From Kosakonia quasisacchari (lineage in GTDB: Bacteria; Pseudomonadota; Gammaproteobacteria; Enterobacterales; Enterobacteriaceae), in NCBI RefSeq assembly GCF_004331415.1, contig NZ_SJOP01000019.1:39705-103704 (forward strand): a stretch of DNA of 64,000 nucleotides, read 5' to 3'. The position numbers and the translations under genes are program-made. Shown here piece by piece: positions 26,636 to 35,182 of the stretch (positions within the stretch are counted from its first letter, which is position 1; each line of letters opens with the position of its first letter). The notes beneath the pieces were generated by a model. That model made no database searches and was not told where the DNA came from. It saw nothing but the letters and a program-made list of their open reading frames with translations.

Positions 26636-27148
26636 ATGACAGATATCACAATCAGACCCGCGCGAAGCGAGCACCTGGCGGCGTTAAGGGCCATTGAATT
26701 GGCATCGTTTGAAACGCTGCGCGAGGCGGGAGCGGTGACCGGATCTCCTGTCGCTAGCAGCCTGGAAGATTTGCGCGAGCTATGCAGGGAAGGGGTATTA
26801 CTCGTTGCTTTCGCGCCGGACGATATCCCTGTTGGGTTTGCCGGAGCCGTGATTACGGAAAACTGGCTGCACATTGCCGAAGCGGATGTTCACCCGAACT
26901 GGCAGCGGCAGGGAATTGGCCGACGCTTGATGCATTCGCTTCTGTCGGAAGGTAAAGCGCGCGGTTTATACGGTGCTTCGTTAACAACCGATCGTGATGC
27001 GCCCTTCAACGCACCTTTTTACGCCTCGCTGGGTTTTGACATTGTTGAAGGCAACGCCATTTCGCACCGGTTGAACGCGGTGCTTACCGCGGAAACCCGC
27101 ATTGGGCTTGATCCGAAACGCCGCGTAGCGATGCAATTATTGTATTGA
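26636..27148 (+). CDS. GNAT N-acetyltransferase
   Basis: The protein has 170 residues from the ATG at 26636, chosen because MTDITIRPAR is the standard GNAT beginning; the frame is open further upstream. The acetyl-CoA loop is WQRQGIGRRLMHSL (Q-R-Q-G-I-G), followed by PFNAPFYASLGFDIV. It is monocistronic. The substrate is unknown. The C-terminal 20 residues (GLDPKRRVAMQLLY) resemble those of GNAT proteins similar to YhbS or to toxin-related acetyltransferases, but there is no antitoxin gene nearby. Confidence 0.8.
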   Translation: MTDITIRPARSEHLAALRAIELASFETLREAGAVTGSPVASSLEDLRELCREGVLLVAFAPDDIPVGFAGAVITENWLHIAEADVHPNWQRQGIGRRLMHSLLSEGKARGLYGASLTTDRDAPFNAPFYASLGFDIVEGNAISHRLNAVLTAETRIGLDPKRRVAMQLLY

Positions 27149-27225
27149 AATCAATGGCCGCGTTTTTTATGTGCAGGTGTGCGCGAACGCTGCACGTTGA
27201 CGGATATACATTCATAAACAATTGG

Positions 27226-28017
27226 TTAACTCAGACAGGCGATATATTTCTGAGCTGACTGGCGCACAATGTCCGCAGCATTTTGCGCGATCTCTCGTCC
27301 TTCAAATGCACCGTAGAGTTTCTCGAATTTCACCGCATCTAGCCGACGCGTCATATCACGAACTGTTTCTGCCGGTAGCGGCAACATATTGGGATAGCTC
27401 CACATAAAGGAGACGGCATTTGCGCCCGGCGCGACCTGAACGATATCGCCGGACAGCAGCACACCTTCATCCCGCGCCCAGTGAAGGACGCAGCCACCGG
27501 CAAAATGGCCGCCAAGGCGCATGATGCTTACGTCCGGGGTCAGTTGCAGGGTATCGCCGTCCCAGAGGGTGATGTGCGGGCTGTCACGCATGATCCAGTC
27601 GCGATCGCGTTCATGCAGATAAACCGGCGCGTTAAACGCGGCGGCCCAGTCTTGCACGGTAGTGTAAAAATGAGGATGCGAGATGGCGATGGCCTGGAGC
27701 CCACCCAGAGAGTTGATCAGTGTTTTTGTGGCGTCGTCGAGGGTGGAGATACAGTCCCACAGGATATTGCCTTGCGCTGTTCTCACCAGAAACGCGCGCT
27801 GCGCAATGGCGAAATCAGGCACGGTTTTGATGCTGAAGAGATCGCTCTCGTGCTGTTGCCATTTATTAGCATGTGAGGTCAGAAGGGTAGGGAAATCAAC
27901 CCATTTCTGCCCTGTTACCGGCACGAACTGGCGCTCATCTTCGCAGATTTTGCAGCGGTGTGGGGGAGTGGCGGTTATCTCATATGATGTGCCGCACGCG
28001 TTGCATAAAGTGATCAT
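27226..28017 (-). CDS. MBL-fold hydrolase-like protein with zinc-ribbon N-terminus and altered metal site
   Basis: The protein has 263 residues. Residues 5-25 form a four-cysteine knuckle (C5-x2-C8 and C22-x2-C25). The remainder is a metallo-beta-lactamase fold, but the normal HxHxDH motif reads HPHFYT (114-119): the two first His are kept and the Asp and His are replaced by Tyr and Thr. His171 in GGHFAGG and Asp191 in LSGDIVQV are present. Such a site may bind one metal or act in binding rather than hydrolysis. Function unknown; monocistronic. Confidence 0.75.
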   Translation of the reverse strand: MITLCNACGTSYEITATPPHRCKICEDERQFVPVTGQKWVDFPTLLTSHANKWQQHESDLFSIKTVPDFAIAQRAFLVRTAQGNILWDCISTLDDATKTLINSLGGLQAIAISHPHFYTTVQDWAAAFNAPVYLHERDRDWIMRDSPHITLWDGDTLQLTPDVSIMRLGGHFAGGCVLHWARDEGVLLSGDIVQVAPGANAVSFMWSYPNMLPLPAETVRDMTRRLDAVKFEKLYGAFEGREIAQNAADIVRQSAQKYIACLS

Positions 28018-28245
28018 TGGCGTCCTCGCTGTTCCGGTTGCGTCATGCTAAAGGCGCTTTGCAGAGAATGGCTTCTTTTTGTCGGGTGATGCCCGTGCCA
28101 TTAATTGAGTAATTAGCATGGCACATTGAGGCGGCGGTATGTGCTGGATTGTGCGGCCAAAAAAGAAGCACTGCCCGATGCGCGGGAGAACGGTTGAACG
28201 CGCATCGGGCTGTATCAGAGCGAAGGAAAAAGATTATCGCCGGAT

Positions 28246-28590
28246 TTAAGGTTCGTCTGATGAGAAGGTTTCGCGTTTTTCTGCCCATTTCAGCATGGCA
28301 TCCAGCGCAGGACACAGGGCTTGTCCCCAGTCCGTGAGCCGGTATTCCACCTTCGGAGGGATCTGCGGATAAACCTTGCGCGACACAATGCCATCCGCTT
28401 CCAGTTGCCTCAGTTGCTGGCTCAACATCTTTTGCGAAATGCCAGGAATAAGCCTGCTGAAATCGGAGTAACGCTGCACTTTTCCGTCAAATAAATGAAA
28501 CAGAATGACCAATTTCCAGCGGCCTTCCAGTAATCGCAGCACCTGTTCTACGCCAATCGCTGCGGTATCGGGGGTATAAATCTTACTCAT
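28246..28590 (-). CDS. HxlR family transcriptional regulator
   Basis: The protein has 114 residues from the ATG at 28590 (MSKIYTPDTAAIGVEQVLRLLEGRWKLVILFHLF), the usual beginning of HxlR proteins; a longer frame adds 25 unlikely residues. The winged helix has the typical GISQKMLSQQLRQLEADGIVSRKVYPQIPPKVEYRLT. It lacks the redox-active N-terminal Cys seen in YodB/HypR-type members. It is divergent from the NTF2-like/SDR pair across 90 bases and presumably regulates it. Confidence 0.87.
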   Translation of the reverse strand: MSKIYTPDTAAIGVEQVLRLLEGRWKLVILFHLFDGKVQRYSDFSRLIPGISQKMLSQQLRQLEADGIVSRKVYPQIPPKVEYRLTDWGQALCPALDAMLKWAEKRETFSSDEP

Positions 28591-28680
28591 ATGCCTGTTA
28601 CTAACTTTTTTGTGCGTTCTTGATGGTTTGACACTATATGGTGAAAATGAAAGTACCGCAAACAAGAGGAGTCCATCACC

Positions 28681-29007
28681 ATGTCTTTGTCATTACCCGA
28701 AGCTGTTGCGACCTACTTCGCCATCAGCAATGGCGCAGATATCGCCAACGTCAACCACTGCTTTACACCTGACGCCGTTGTTATCGATGAAAGTAAGACG
28801 CATCGCGGCCTTGAGGCCATCCAGGCCTGGCAACGCGACGTGCAAAATGCTTTTGAGTACACCGTTGAGCCGATCCGAGTGGCTGAAGACGGAGCGCGGT
28901 TAACAGTGACCTCTCATGTGGCGGGCAATTTCCCCGGCAGCCCGGTGCAGCTTAGCCATGCGTTCACTTTGTTGGACGGGAAGATCGCATCACTGGAGAT
29001 CGTTTGA
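28681..29007 (+). CDS. NTF2-like (SnoaL-type) protein
   Basis: The protein has 108 residues forming a single NTF2-like cone fold (VATYFAISNGADIANVNHCFTPDAVVIDESKTHRGLEAIQAW). Family members act as small isomerases, cyclases or binding partners of aromatic and polyketide-type compounds. An AAGAGGAG ribosome site lies before the ATG. The stop codon overlaps the start of the SDR gene (TGATGA), so the two are translationally coupled and likely work in the same pathway. Confidence 0.83.
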   Translation: MSLSLPEAVATYFAISNGADIANVNHCFTPDAVVIDESKTHRGLEAIQAWQRDVQNAFEYTVEPIRVAEDGARLTVTSHVAGNFPGSPVQLSHAFTLLDGKIASLEIV

Positions 29008-29786
29008 TGAGTATGAATCTGGACTTACAAGGAAAACGCGTTCTGGTCACGGCGGGCACCAAGGGCGTCGGAAAAGCAGTTGTTGGCCTGTTTCATGAAC
29101 AGGGGGCAAACGTATTAACCACCGCGCGAACCGAACCTGATGAATCTTTAGCGGATCACTTTGTGGTGGCTGATCTGACCACGGTCGAAGGTTGTCATCA
29201 TGTCGCGCAAGCGGTGCAGGCTAGCTTTGGTGGCGTTGACATTATTGTTCATGTTGTTGGTGGCTCGACTGCGCCCGGCGGCGGTTTCGCGGTGTTGGGT
29301 GAAGATGAATGGCAGCAGGAACTGAGCCTTAATCTGCTGCCTGCGGTCCGGCTTGATAGAGCGCTCTTGCCCGGCATGCTCGCTCAGGGAACGGGGGTCA
29401 TTATTCATGTGACCTCCATTCAGCGCGCGCTGCCGTTGCCGGAATCGACAACCGCGTATGCGGCGGCAAAGGCCGCACTCTCGACGTACAGTAAAAGCTT
29501 GTCAAAAGAGGTTTCGCCAAAAGGAATTCGTGTGCTGCGTGTGGCGCCGGGCTGGATCGAAACCGAAGCCTCCGTCGCACTGGCTGAACGGCTCGCTCGC
29601 CAGGCGGGTACCGATTACGAAGGCGGTAAGAAGATCATCATGGATTCGCTTGGCGGCATACCGCTGGGGCGTCCATCAAAACCTGTTGAAGTGGCCAATC
29701 TCATCGTGTTCCTGGCTTCGTCCTGCGCGGCCGCGATCACAGGAACAGAATACGTTATCGATGGGGGCACAGTGCCAACCGCGTAA
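29007..29786 (+). CDS. Short-chain dehydrogenase/reductase
   Basis: The protein has 259 residues with a complete classical SDR layout: nucleotide loop TAGTKGVG (15-22), catalytic Ser137, Tyr151 and Lys155 (Y-A-A-A-K), and the PGWIETEA motif after them. The C-terminal IDGGTVPTA is normal. It uses NAD(P)H; the substrate is unknown. The ATG at 29007 overlaps the stop of the preceding NTF2-like gene. With the divergent HxlR gene it forms a small regulated module of a kind common in enterobacteria exposed to reactive carbonyls or quinones. Confidence 0.87.
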   Translation: MSMNLDLQGKRVLVTAGTKGVGKAVVGLFHEQGANVLTTARTEPDESLADHFVVADLTTVEGCHHVAQAVQASFGGVDIIVHVVGGSTAPGGGFAVLGEDEWQQELSLNLLPAVRLDRALLPGMLAQGTGVIIHVTSIQRALPLPESTTAYAAAKAALSTYSKSLSKEVSPKGIRVLRVAPGWIETEASVALAERLARQAGTDYEGGKKIIMDSLGGIPLGRPSKPVEVANLIVFLASSCAAAITGTEYVIDGGTVPTA

Positions 29787-30277
29787 TCGCGGCGAGCATT
29801 GCCCGAACAGTCGCAGCTGGATCAACACAGTGCGGCTGTTTTCTGGCGCTGAATGATTATCGCGTACGAACTGAAGTACCTGTAAATCCGGCCGCCCGAA
29901 TCAGCCAGAAAGGTTGGCGGACCAGATAGAGAAAAGCCTGCTGGAACGCAGGCTTTTCTCTATCTGGTTTCTCTGGCTGCGATCGCCTTTACCATTCACT
30001 GGCTCATAAAATAGAGTCGGCCATCTACGTCGATTAACGGAATGCAGATCAAAAGGGCCTCAAGCAGAAACCGCCTCGCGCAGCCATCTGGCTTACCTTT
30101 TCCTTCGTTAACATGGGCATTTGCCTACTTTGCCAGAGAGAATTTTCCGTTTCTTCCTTCACAAAAATCAGAAATCCCGGTTTTTGTTTGCTTCCGTTTT
30201 GCTAATTAAGCTATGAGCATCATCACTATTTAATCAGTTTTGTGCATTTATTCTGAATATGAAGAAGGTGGGTGAAT
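29787..30277. other. Intergenic region with relic-like hairpin
   Basis: No gene is seen. The stretch contains the long perfect hairpin at 29921-29968, described separately, and the promoter region of the downstream sugar operon, in which no -10/-35 pair is convincing. Confidence 0.4.
29921..29968. repeat. 21-bp perfect inverted repeat built from tRNA-Asn 3' flank sequence
   Basis: Two 21-base arms, perfectly complementary, surround the loop TGGAAC (29942-29947). Each arm resembles the CCA end plus trailer and terminator arm of the tRNA-Asn genes (CCAGAT, then GAAAAGCCTGC). After the right arm, 14 of 20 bases still match the tRNA 3' portion on the minus strand. It can act as a terminator-type hairpin for the SDR gene and looks like a fusion of two tRNA-Asn tails. 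Confidence 0.6.
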
Positions 30278-31492
30278 ATGTTTCTTGAAGAGCGGCGGCA
30301 GCAAATCCTGGAATATCTGGATAAGAATGAGCGGGTAAAAGTGGAGATTCTGGCGTCTCTGTTTGCCGTGACCAGAGAAACCATTCGCAGTGATCTGAAT
30401 GCTCTGGCGGCTGAAAAATTGGTTCAGCGCTGTCACGGCGGGGCAATGGTAATACGGCGGAGTTTGCAATCAAAGCTGATTACCGACACTGGCGACAACT
30501 TTGAGGTGTTGCTACAACGGCTGCAGAGCCAGAAAAGGAAGCAGACTGTGCAACAGAATAAAGGAAAGAGCATGACGGGTAAGGTTTGCATTCTGGGTTC
30601 ATTTAACGTCGATATCGTGGCGAAGGTTGAACGTTTTCCAAAAGGCGGTGAATCCCTGTTGGCGCTGGGCAGCACGCTCGGCCCTGGCGGTAAAGGGGCA
30701 AATCAGGCCACGGCTGTGAGTCGTGCGGGGGCTAAGGTGCATTTCGTTTCTAAGGTGGGCAAGGATCAGTTCAGCCAGTTTGCTTATGATCACCTGACCT
30801 CTTCGGAGATTCACTCCTTTACCCTTTATCAGTCGGAAACCGAGCCGACCGGTAACGCCATTATTTATGTCTCGCAGGAAAACGGCGAGAACATGATTGC
30901 CATTTATTCTGGGGCCAATAAAACCATCAGCGAAGACGAAGTGGTGGCGATCACCCCCGAGCTTGAAGATTCGAACGTGCTGCTGGTGCAGCTCGAAAAC
31001 AACTTTGCCGCGACCTTGAGCGCGATGAAGTTGGCCAAAGCGCTGGGCGTGAAGGTGATACTCAACCCGGCGCCTTTCTCAAGCCACGCGCTTGAGTGTC
31101 TTGAATATGTGGACGTTATTACACCTAACGAAACGGAGGCATCGCAGCTGTCCGGCATTGACGTGAAGGATTTAGCCAGTGCCAAAGAGGCTGCACAGCG
31201 TATTGTCAGCCAGGGGGCCCGGCGGGTCATTATTACGATGGGATCGCGCGGCGCGCTGCTGCTCGATGGTAATCAGTTCCAGCACATTCCGGCTTTCCCG
31301 GCTCTGAGCGTTGATACCACCGGCGCAGGTGACGCTTTCAACGGCGCGTTGGCCTCAAGCATTGCCAATGGGCAAAATCTGGTGCAGGCGGCGACCTATG
31401 CTTCGGCGTTTGCCTCGCTGGCAGTCGAGCTCGAAGGTGCATCAAACATGCCCGATCACGCACAGGTTTTAGCACGTTTGGCGCAGCGATAA
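30278..31492 (+). CDS. DeoR-type DNA-binding domain fused to ribokinase-family sugar kinase
   Basis: The protein has 404 residues. Residues 1-57 are a DeoR-family winged helix (RRQQILEYLDKNERVKVEILASLFAVTRETIRSDLNAL, then RCHGGA), after which the DeoR sensor domain is missing. A polar Gln/Lys-rich linker (about 60-98) leads to a complete ribokinase/PfkB domain: GSFNVDIV (about 107), GPGGKGANQA (135-144) and the anion-hole/base motif DTTGAGDAFNGAL (about 345). It could therefore be a sugar-sensing regulator, a kinase, or both. Ribokinases phosphorylate pentoses or related sugars with ATP. AGGTGGG precedes the ATG. It heads a four-gene operon. Confidence 0.88.
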   Translation: MFLEERRQQILEYLDKNERVKVEILASLFAVTRETIRSDLNALAAEKLVQRCHGGAMVIRRSLQSKLITDTGDNFEVLLQRLQSQKRKQTVQQNKGKSMTGKVCILGSFNVDIVAKVERFPKGGESLLALGSTLGPGGKGANQATAVSRAGAKVHFVSKVGKDQFSQFAYDHLTSSEIHSFTLYQSETEPTGNAIIYVSQENGENMIAIYSGANKTISEDEVVAITPELEDSNVLLVQLENNFAATLSAMKLAKALGVKVILNPAPFSSHALECLEYVDVITPNETEASQLSGIDVKDLASAKEAAQRIVSQGARRVIITMGSRGALLLDGNQFQHIPAFPALSVDTTGAGDAFNGALASSIANGQNLVQAATYASAFASLAVELEGASNMPDHAQVLARLAQR

Positions 31493-31586
31493 ATGCTGCG
31501 TTCACTCTTTAGTTTCTTGTTGCGGTCGCTGCCTTAATACATTGAGTTTAGCGACCACGTAATCGATTCCGTTTTAAGGAGCAGTA

Positions 31587-32516
31587 ATGACTAAAAGTAT
31601 CGAAGGTATTGTGCCAGTGATGTTGACCCCATTCACTGACGACAATCAGATTGATTACCCGGGTCTGACTCGTTTGATCGACTGGTATCTTGAAAAAGGT
31701 GTAGATGCGCTGTTTGCCGTGTGTCAGTCGAGCGAGATGCAGTTCCTGACCCTGGAAGAGCGCGTTGAGCTGGCCGCGTTCGTGGTGAAGCACGTGGCAG
31801 GGCGCATACCGGTGATTGCCTCGGGCCATATCAGTGATGATATCAATGCCCAAATCAATGAGTTAAACGCGATGGCGAAAACCGGAGCCGACGCACTGGT
31901 GCTGGTCACCAACCATCTCGACCCGAAAAATCAGGGCACTGAGACCTTCTTTGCCACCCTGGATACGCTGCTGAGCGCATTGCCTGAATCCATGCCGCTG
32001 GGGCTGTATGAGTGTCCTGCACCGTATCGCCGCCTGCTGAGCGACGAAGAGTTAACTTACTGCGCCAACACCGGCCGCTTTGTTGTGCTGAAAGACGTGA
32101 GCTGTGACCTGGCAACGGTTACCCGCCGCGTGAAGCTGGTGGCGCATACGCCGTTGAATATCATTAATGCCAACGCCGCCATTGCTTATCCGGCGATGCA
32201 GGCAGGGTCCAAAGGATTCAGCGGTGTGTTCACCAACTTCCACCCCGAGCTTTACAGCTGGCTGTACCACAAGGCGGCAACCCAGCCGCAACTCGCCGAC
32301 GAGTTAGCCATTTTCCTGTCGCTGGGCGCGGTGACTGAGACATTGGGTTATCCGAAGAATGCCAAGATTTATCATCAGCGTCTGGGCACTTTCGACAGCG
32401 AATTCTGCCGTGTGAATAAAGACAATGTGCTGGAAAAATTCTGGGGGCTGACGGTATTGCTGGATCAAATTCACAGCGGCACTGCACTGTGGCAGAAAAA
32501 AATTGCTGCCGAGTAA
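31587..32516 (+). CDS. DapA/NanA-family lyase (dihydrodipicolinate synthase superfamily)
   Basis: The protein has 309 residues. The TIM-barrel aldolase family residues are present: Schiff-base Lys169 (VVLKDVS) and Tyr141 (GLYECP), 28 residues apart as in DapA and NanA. Substrate-binding motifs differ from true DapA: the usual GTTGE is CQSSE (46-50), so the substrate is probably a sugar-derived 2-keto acid, not aspartate semialdehyde. It follows the DeoR-kinase fusion by 94 bases and precedes a YhcH-like gene and an organic-anion permease, which supports a catabolic aldolase. Confidence 0.85.
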   Translation: MTKSIEGIVPVMLTPFTDDNQIDYPGLTRLIDWYLEKGVDALFAVCQSSEMQFLTLEERVELAAFVVKHVAGRIPVIASGHISDDINAQINELNAMAKTGADALVLVTNHLDPKNQGTETFFATLDTLLSALPESMPLGLYECPAPYRRLLSDEELTYCANTGRFVVLKDVSCDLATVTRRVKLVAHTPLNIINANAAIAYPAMQAGSKGFSGVFTNFHPELYSWLYHKAATQPQLADELAIFLSLGAVTETLGYPKNAKIYHQRLGTFDSEFCRVNKDNVLEKFWGLTVLLDQIHSGTALWQKKIAAE

Positions 32517-32537
32517 GATGCGATAGCGGTGAGTGAT

Positions 32538-32562
32538 GCGGATAAGTTGCCGTCTTATCCGC
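32538..32562. repeat. Intergenic hairpin in the sugar operon
   Basis: A perfect 9-bp stem GCGGATAAG/CTTATCCGC with a 7-base loop lies just after the lyase gene and has no T run. It resembles REP-type 3' protecting hairpins and may set the ratio of upstream to downstream message. Confidence 0.55.
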
Positions 32563-32684
32563 TGATGAATAGCCTGGTCGAATATTCTATTCAAAGGATT
32601 ATGCTTCCAGGCAGTAAGCTTTAATTGATTAACATTTTTAGCCGTAATCCGACCCTCGATATAAATATAAAAGGATTATTCAAC

Positions 32685-33182
32685 ATGATCGTATGTTGCC
32701 TAAGAGATTGGGAGCGCGAAAAATTCGCTTTCCATCCGATTATTAATAAAGGTATTGAGTATATTACTCAAACTGATTTTTCAACACTAACACCAGGGAA
32801 ATTCGATATTATTCCAGGCAAAATGTTTTGCCTTTTTCAGGAAATGAATACCGTTCCTGCTCATGAAATGAGAGCTGAATCACATTTCAAGTTTGTAGAT
32901 ATTCAATTTCTCTTGCAGGGAGAAGAAACCATCGGCGTGGCGCGCGGTGCGGCAGAACATGAGGTGGTTGAAGACCGGGCGGAGAAGCATGACATCGTAT
33001 TTTATCAAGAAACGAATAATGAATCGCTGATTCATTTGGAACCCGGCATGTTTGCCGTTTTCTTTCCGCAAGATTTACATCGCCCTTGCTGTAATACCCA
33101 AAGTGAGTCTTTTATTCGTAAGGCTGTAATTAAAATTCACCTGAGTCTGTTCAATGATGACTTATTTATGAATAACCAATAG
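32685..33182 (+). CDS. YhcH/YjgK/YiaL family protein (DUF386)
   Basis: The protein has 165 residues from the ATG at 32685, with AAGGA nine bases upstream. It is a cupin-like fold of the YhcH/YiaL/EbgC family; typical pieces are HEMRAESHFKFVDIQFLLQGEE and FAVFFPQDLHRPCC with conserved His and Glu residues for metal. In sialic-acid operons YhcH is proposed to be an anomerase, and EbgC is a beta-galactosidase subunit. Codon use is AT-rich. In this operon it likely handles the anomer of the imported sugar acid. Confidence 0.85.
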   Translation: MIVCCLRDWEREKFAFHPIINKGIEYITQTDFSTLTPGKFDIIPGKMFCLFQEMNTVPAHEMRAESHFKFVDIQFLLQGEETIGVARGAAEHEVVEDRAEKHDIVFYQETNNESLIHLEPGMFAVFFPQDLHRPCCNTQSESFIRKAVIKIHLSLFNDDLFMNNQ

Positions 33183-33197
33183 TGGATAATTAAAATT

Positions 33198-34514
33198 ATG
33201 AAAGACGCTACCTCTTCTCTCGATGCACCTCTGGTTAAAACGGCCACGCCTGTGGTTTCACGTTTACGCTGGGGAATTATTTTCATTTTGTTAATGGCGG
33301 CGGTGATTAATTATCTTGACCGCGCCAATTTAAGTATTGCCAACACCACTATTTCCAGGGAGTTTGGGTTCAGCCAAACGGAAATGGGCCTGCTGCTGTC
33401 GGCGTTCTTGTGGCCTTACGCACTGGCAAACCTGCCTGCGGGTTGGTTGGTTGATCGTTTTGGTCCTAAAAAAATGTTCTCGTGGGGCGTGGGCCTGTGG
33501 TCCACCTTCACGGTGATGGCTGGTTTCGTTAATGGTTATTCCATGTTCTATGCCCTTCGTGTGCTGTTGGGCATTTCCGAATCACCGTTCTTTACCTCCG
33601 GCATCAAGATTACTCACCGCTGGTTCTCTGACAAAGAGCGTGCACTGCCGACTTCCATTATCAACACCGGTTCGCAGATTGCGAATGCCATTGCGCCGCC
33701 AATCCTGACCGTGCTGCTGTTAACGCTCGGCTGGCGTGGCATGTTTATCGCCATTGGTCTGGCGGGGATTCCGCTGCTGCTGGTCTGGCTGAAATTCTAT
33801 CGCAACCCGACGGCGTCAGAAGAAAAGGTGATCCACGCCAATTCTCAGCTGGTGCAGAAATCGGTAACCGACGTTAACGGCAATAACAAGGCGAGTTGGG
33901 GGGCGCTGTTCAAGCATAAAACCACCTGGTTCATGGTGATTGGCAACTTTTCTATCATGTTTACCATCTGGGTTTACCTGACCTGGCTGCCGGGCTACCT
34001 GGAAAAATCGCTGGGCTTTAGCCTGAAACAAACCGGCTGGCTGGCCGCAATCCCTTTCTTTGCGGGTATTTTGGGTGTGCTGTGCGGCGGAGCCATTTCT
34101 GACCGTCTTATTCGTCGCGGTGTGAAAACCATTACGGCGCGTAAAGTCCCGATTGTTACCGGTGCTGCGCTGGCGGCCTGTTTTGTCGCACCAATACCGT
34201 TCGTGCAAAGCACAACATTGAGTATTGCACTGCTGTCGATTGGCTACTTCTTCTCGCAATTGCCGCAGGGGGTGATCTGGACACTGGCTTCAGACATTGC
34301 GCCGAAAGAGCAGGTGGCATCAATGGGGGCGATTCAGAATTTTGGTGGCTTCCTTGGCGCGGCCTGTGCGCCGATCGTTACCGGAATTATCCTTGATGCA
34401 ACCGGACAGTTCACCAACGTCTTTTTCCTCGGCGCCGGTTTACTGATGCTGGGGGCGCTTAGCTATGGGCTGTTCGTGAAGAAGCCGATTCAGGTGACAA
34501 TGTCGAAGTCATAG
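33198..34514 (+). CDS. MFS transporter, anion:cation symporter (hexuronate/galactonate-like)
   Basis: The protein has 438 residues and twelve membrane segments. The signature INYLDRANLSIANTTISREFGFSQTEMG, followed by GWLVDRFGPKK, places it in the ACS group with GudP, DgoT and ExuT, which import sugar acids with protons. It starts 15 bases after the YhcH-like gene and ends at a strong terminator, closing the operon. The transported compound is most likely a hexonate, hexuronate or related acid. Confidence 0.87.
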   Translation: MKDATSSLDAPLVKTATPVVSRLRWGIIFILLMAAVINYLDRANLSIANTTISREFGFSQTEMGLLLSAFLWPYALANLPAGWLVDRFGPKKMFSWGVGLWSTFTVMAGFVNGYSMFYALRVLLGISESPFFTSGIKITHRWFSDKERALPTSIINTGSQIANAIAPPILTVLLLTLGWRGMFIAIGLAGIPLLLVWLKFYRNPTASEEKVIHANSQLVQKSVTDVNGNNKASWGALFKHKTTWFMVIGNFSIMFTIWVYLTWLPGYLEKSLGFSLKQTGWLAAIPFFAGILGVLCGGAISDRLIRRGVKTITARKVPIVTGAALAACFVAPIPFVQSTTLSIALLSIGYFFSQLPQGVIWTLASDIAPKEQVASMGAIQNFGGFLGAACAPIVTGIILDATGQFTNVFFLGAGLLMLGALSYGLFVKKPIQVTMSKS

Positions 34515-34526
34515 CAATCGTAAACT

Positions 34527-34565
34527 TCATGAAACGCCTGGCTATTGGGGCGTTTCATGATTCTT
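34527..34565 (+). terminator. Intrinsic terminator of the sugar-acid operon
   Basis: A 12-bp stem (TCATGAAACGCC/GGCGTTTCATGA) with a 10-base loop is followed by TTCTT. Confidence 0.82.
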
Positions 34566-35007
34566 AACTCGGTGTCTCCCCGCGAAAGGGCGCTCTGTTA
34601 CCGTGCGCCTTTTCTGCTGAAATTTAGCATTCTTGCTAGTAACTTACGGATGCCATTACATTGTTGCCGGGCATCGACAGAGACACTACAGGATAGGCAC
34701 TCAGATCAGGTCGGGATTCGTTGCTATTGATACGTTATTTGAGATACCACAGACGGGAGCCGCCAGGATTGACGAGAAGATAAAGACCATGGGAATCGGA
34801 GACTTTAAAAGGTTTATCAGAAGGTTTGAGACTGCGGATTTTTGTAGCACTAAGAGACATAAGGCGGTCATCTCATAATCGAACTGAAATGACACCAATG
34901 TTTCCTGATGCGGAGAGAAAACTGAAAAGCATCAGGAAGTGTTTTCACGCTAACTTTTTGAATCTTTATCAGACTGGGATTCGCCATGATGCATGAGAAC
35001 GAAGATT
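34566..35007. other. Intergenic region, no recognisable gene
   Basis: Short frames on both strands lack a ribosome site and resemble nothing I know. Unlike the first and third copies, the tRNA-Asn gene that follows shows no clear GCCTGC terminator here. The stretch may be decayed island DNA. Confidence 0.35.
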
Positions 35008-35083
35008 TGGCTCCTCTGACTGGACTCGAACCAGTGACATACGGATTAACAGTCCGCCGTTCTACCGACTGAACTACAGAGGA
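35008..35083 (-). tRNA. tRNA-Asn (GTT)
   Basis: A 76-base gene with encoded CCA, the fourth identical copy. Its position beside mtfA matches E. coli asnT, a frequent integration site for genomic islands. Confidence 0.97.
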
Positions 35084-35101
35084 ATCGTGTGAACGGGGCG
35101 C

Positions 35102-35130
35102 ATACTACTGGCCCCGTACTTGAGTGTCAA
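35102..35130 (-). promoter_or_regulatory. Sigma-70 promoter of tRNA-Asn
   Basis: Minus-strand TTGACA (35130-35125), 17 bases, TAGTAT (35107-35102), then a G+C-rich discriminator. Confidence 0.82.
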
Positions 35131-35182
35131 CACTAAATTTAACACACTGATTCAATTGGTGAATTAAAACACAGATGGCGTT

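Noticed and set aside
34545..34898. Short open frames on both strands after the sugar operon
   Set aside because: They overlap the operon terminator or lack ribosome sites and resemble no protein family.
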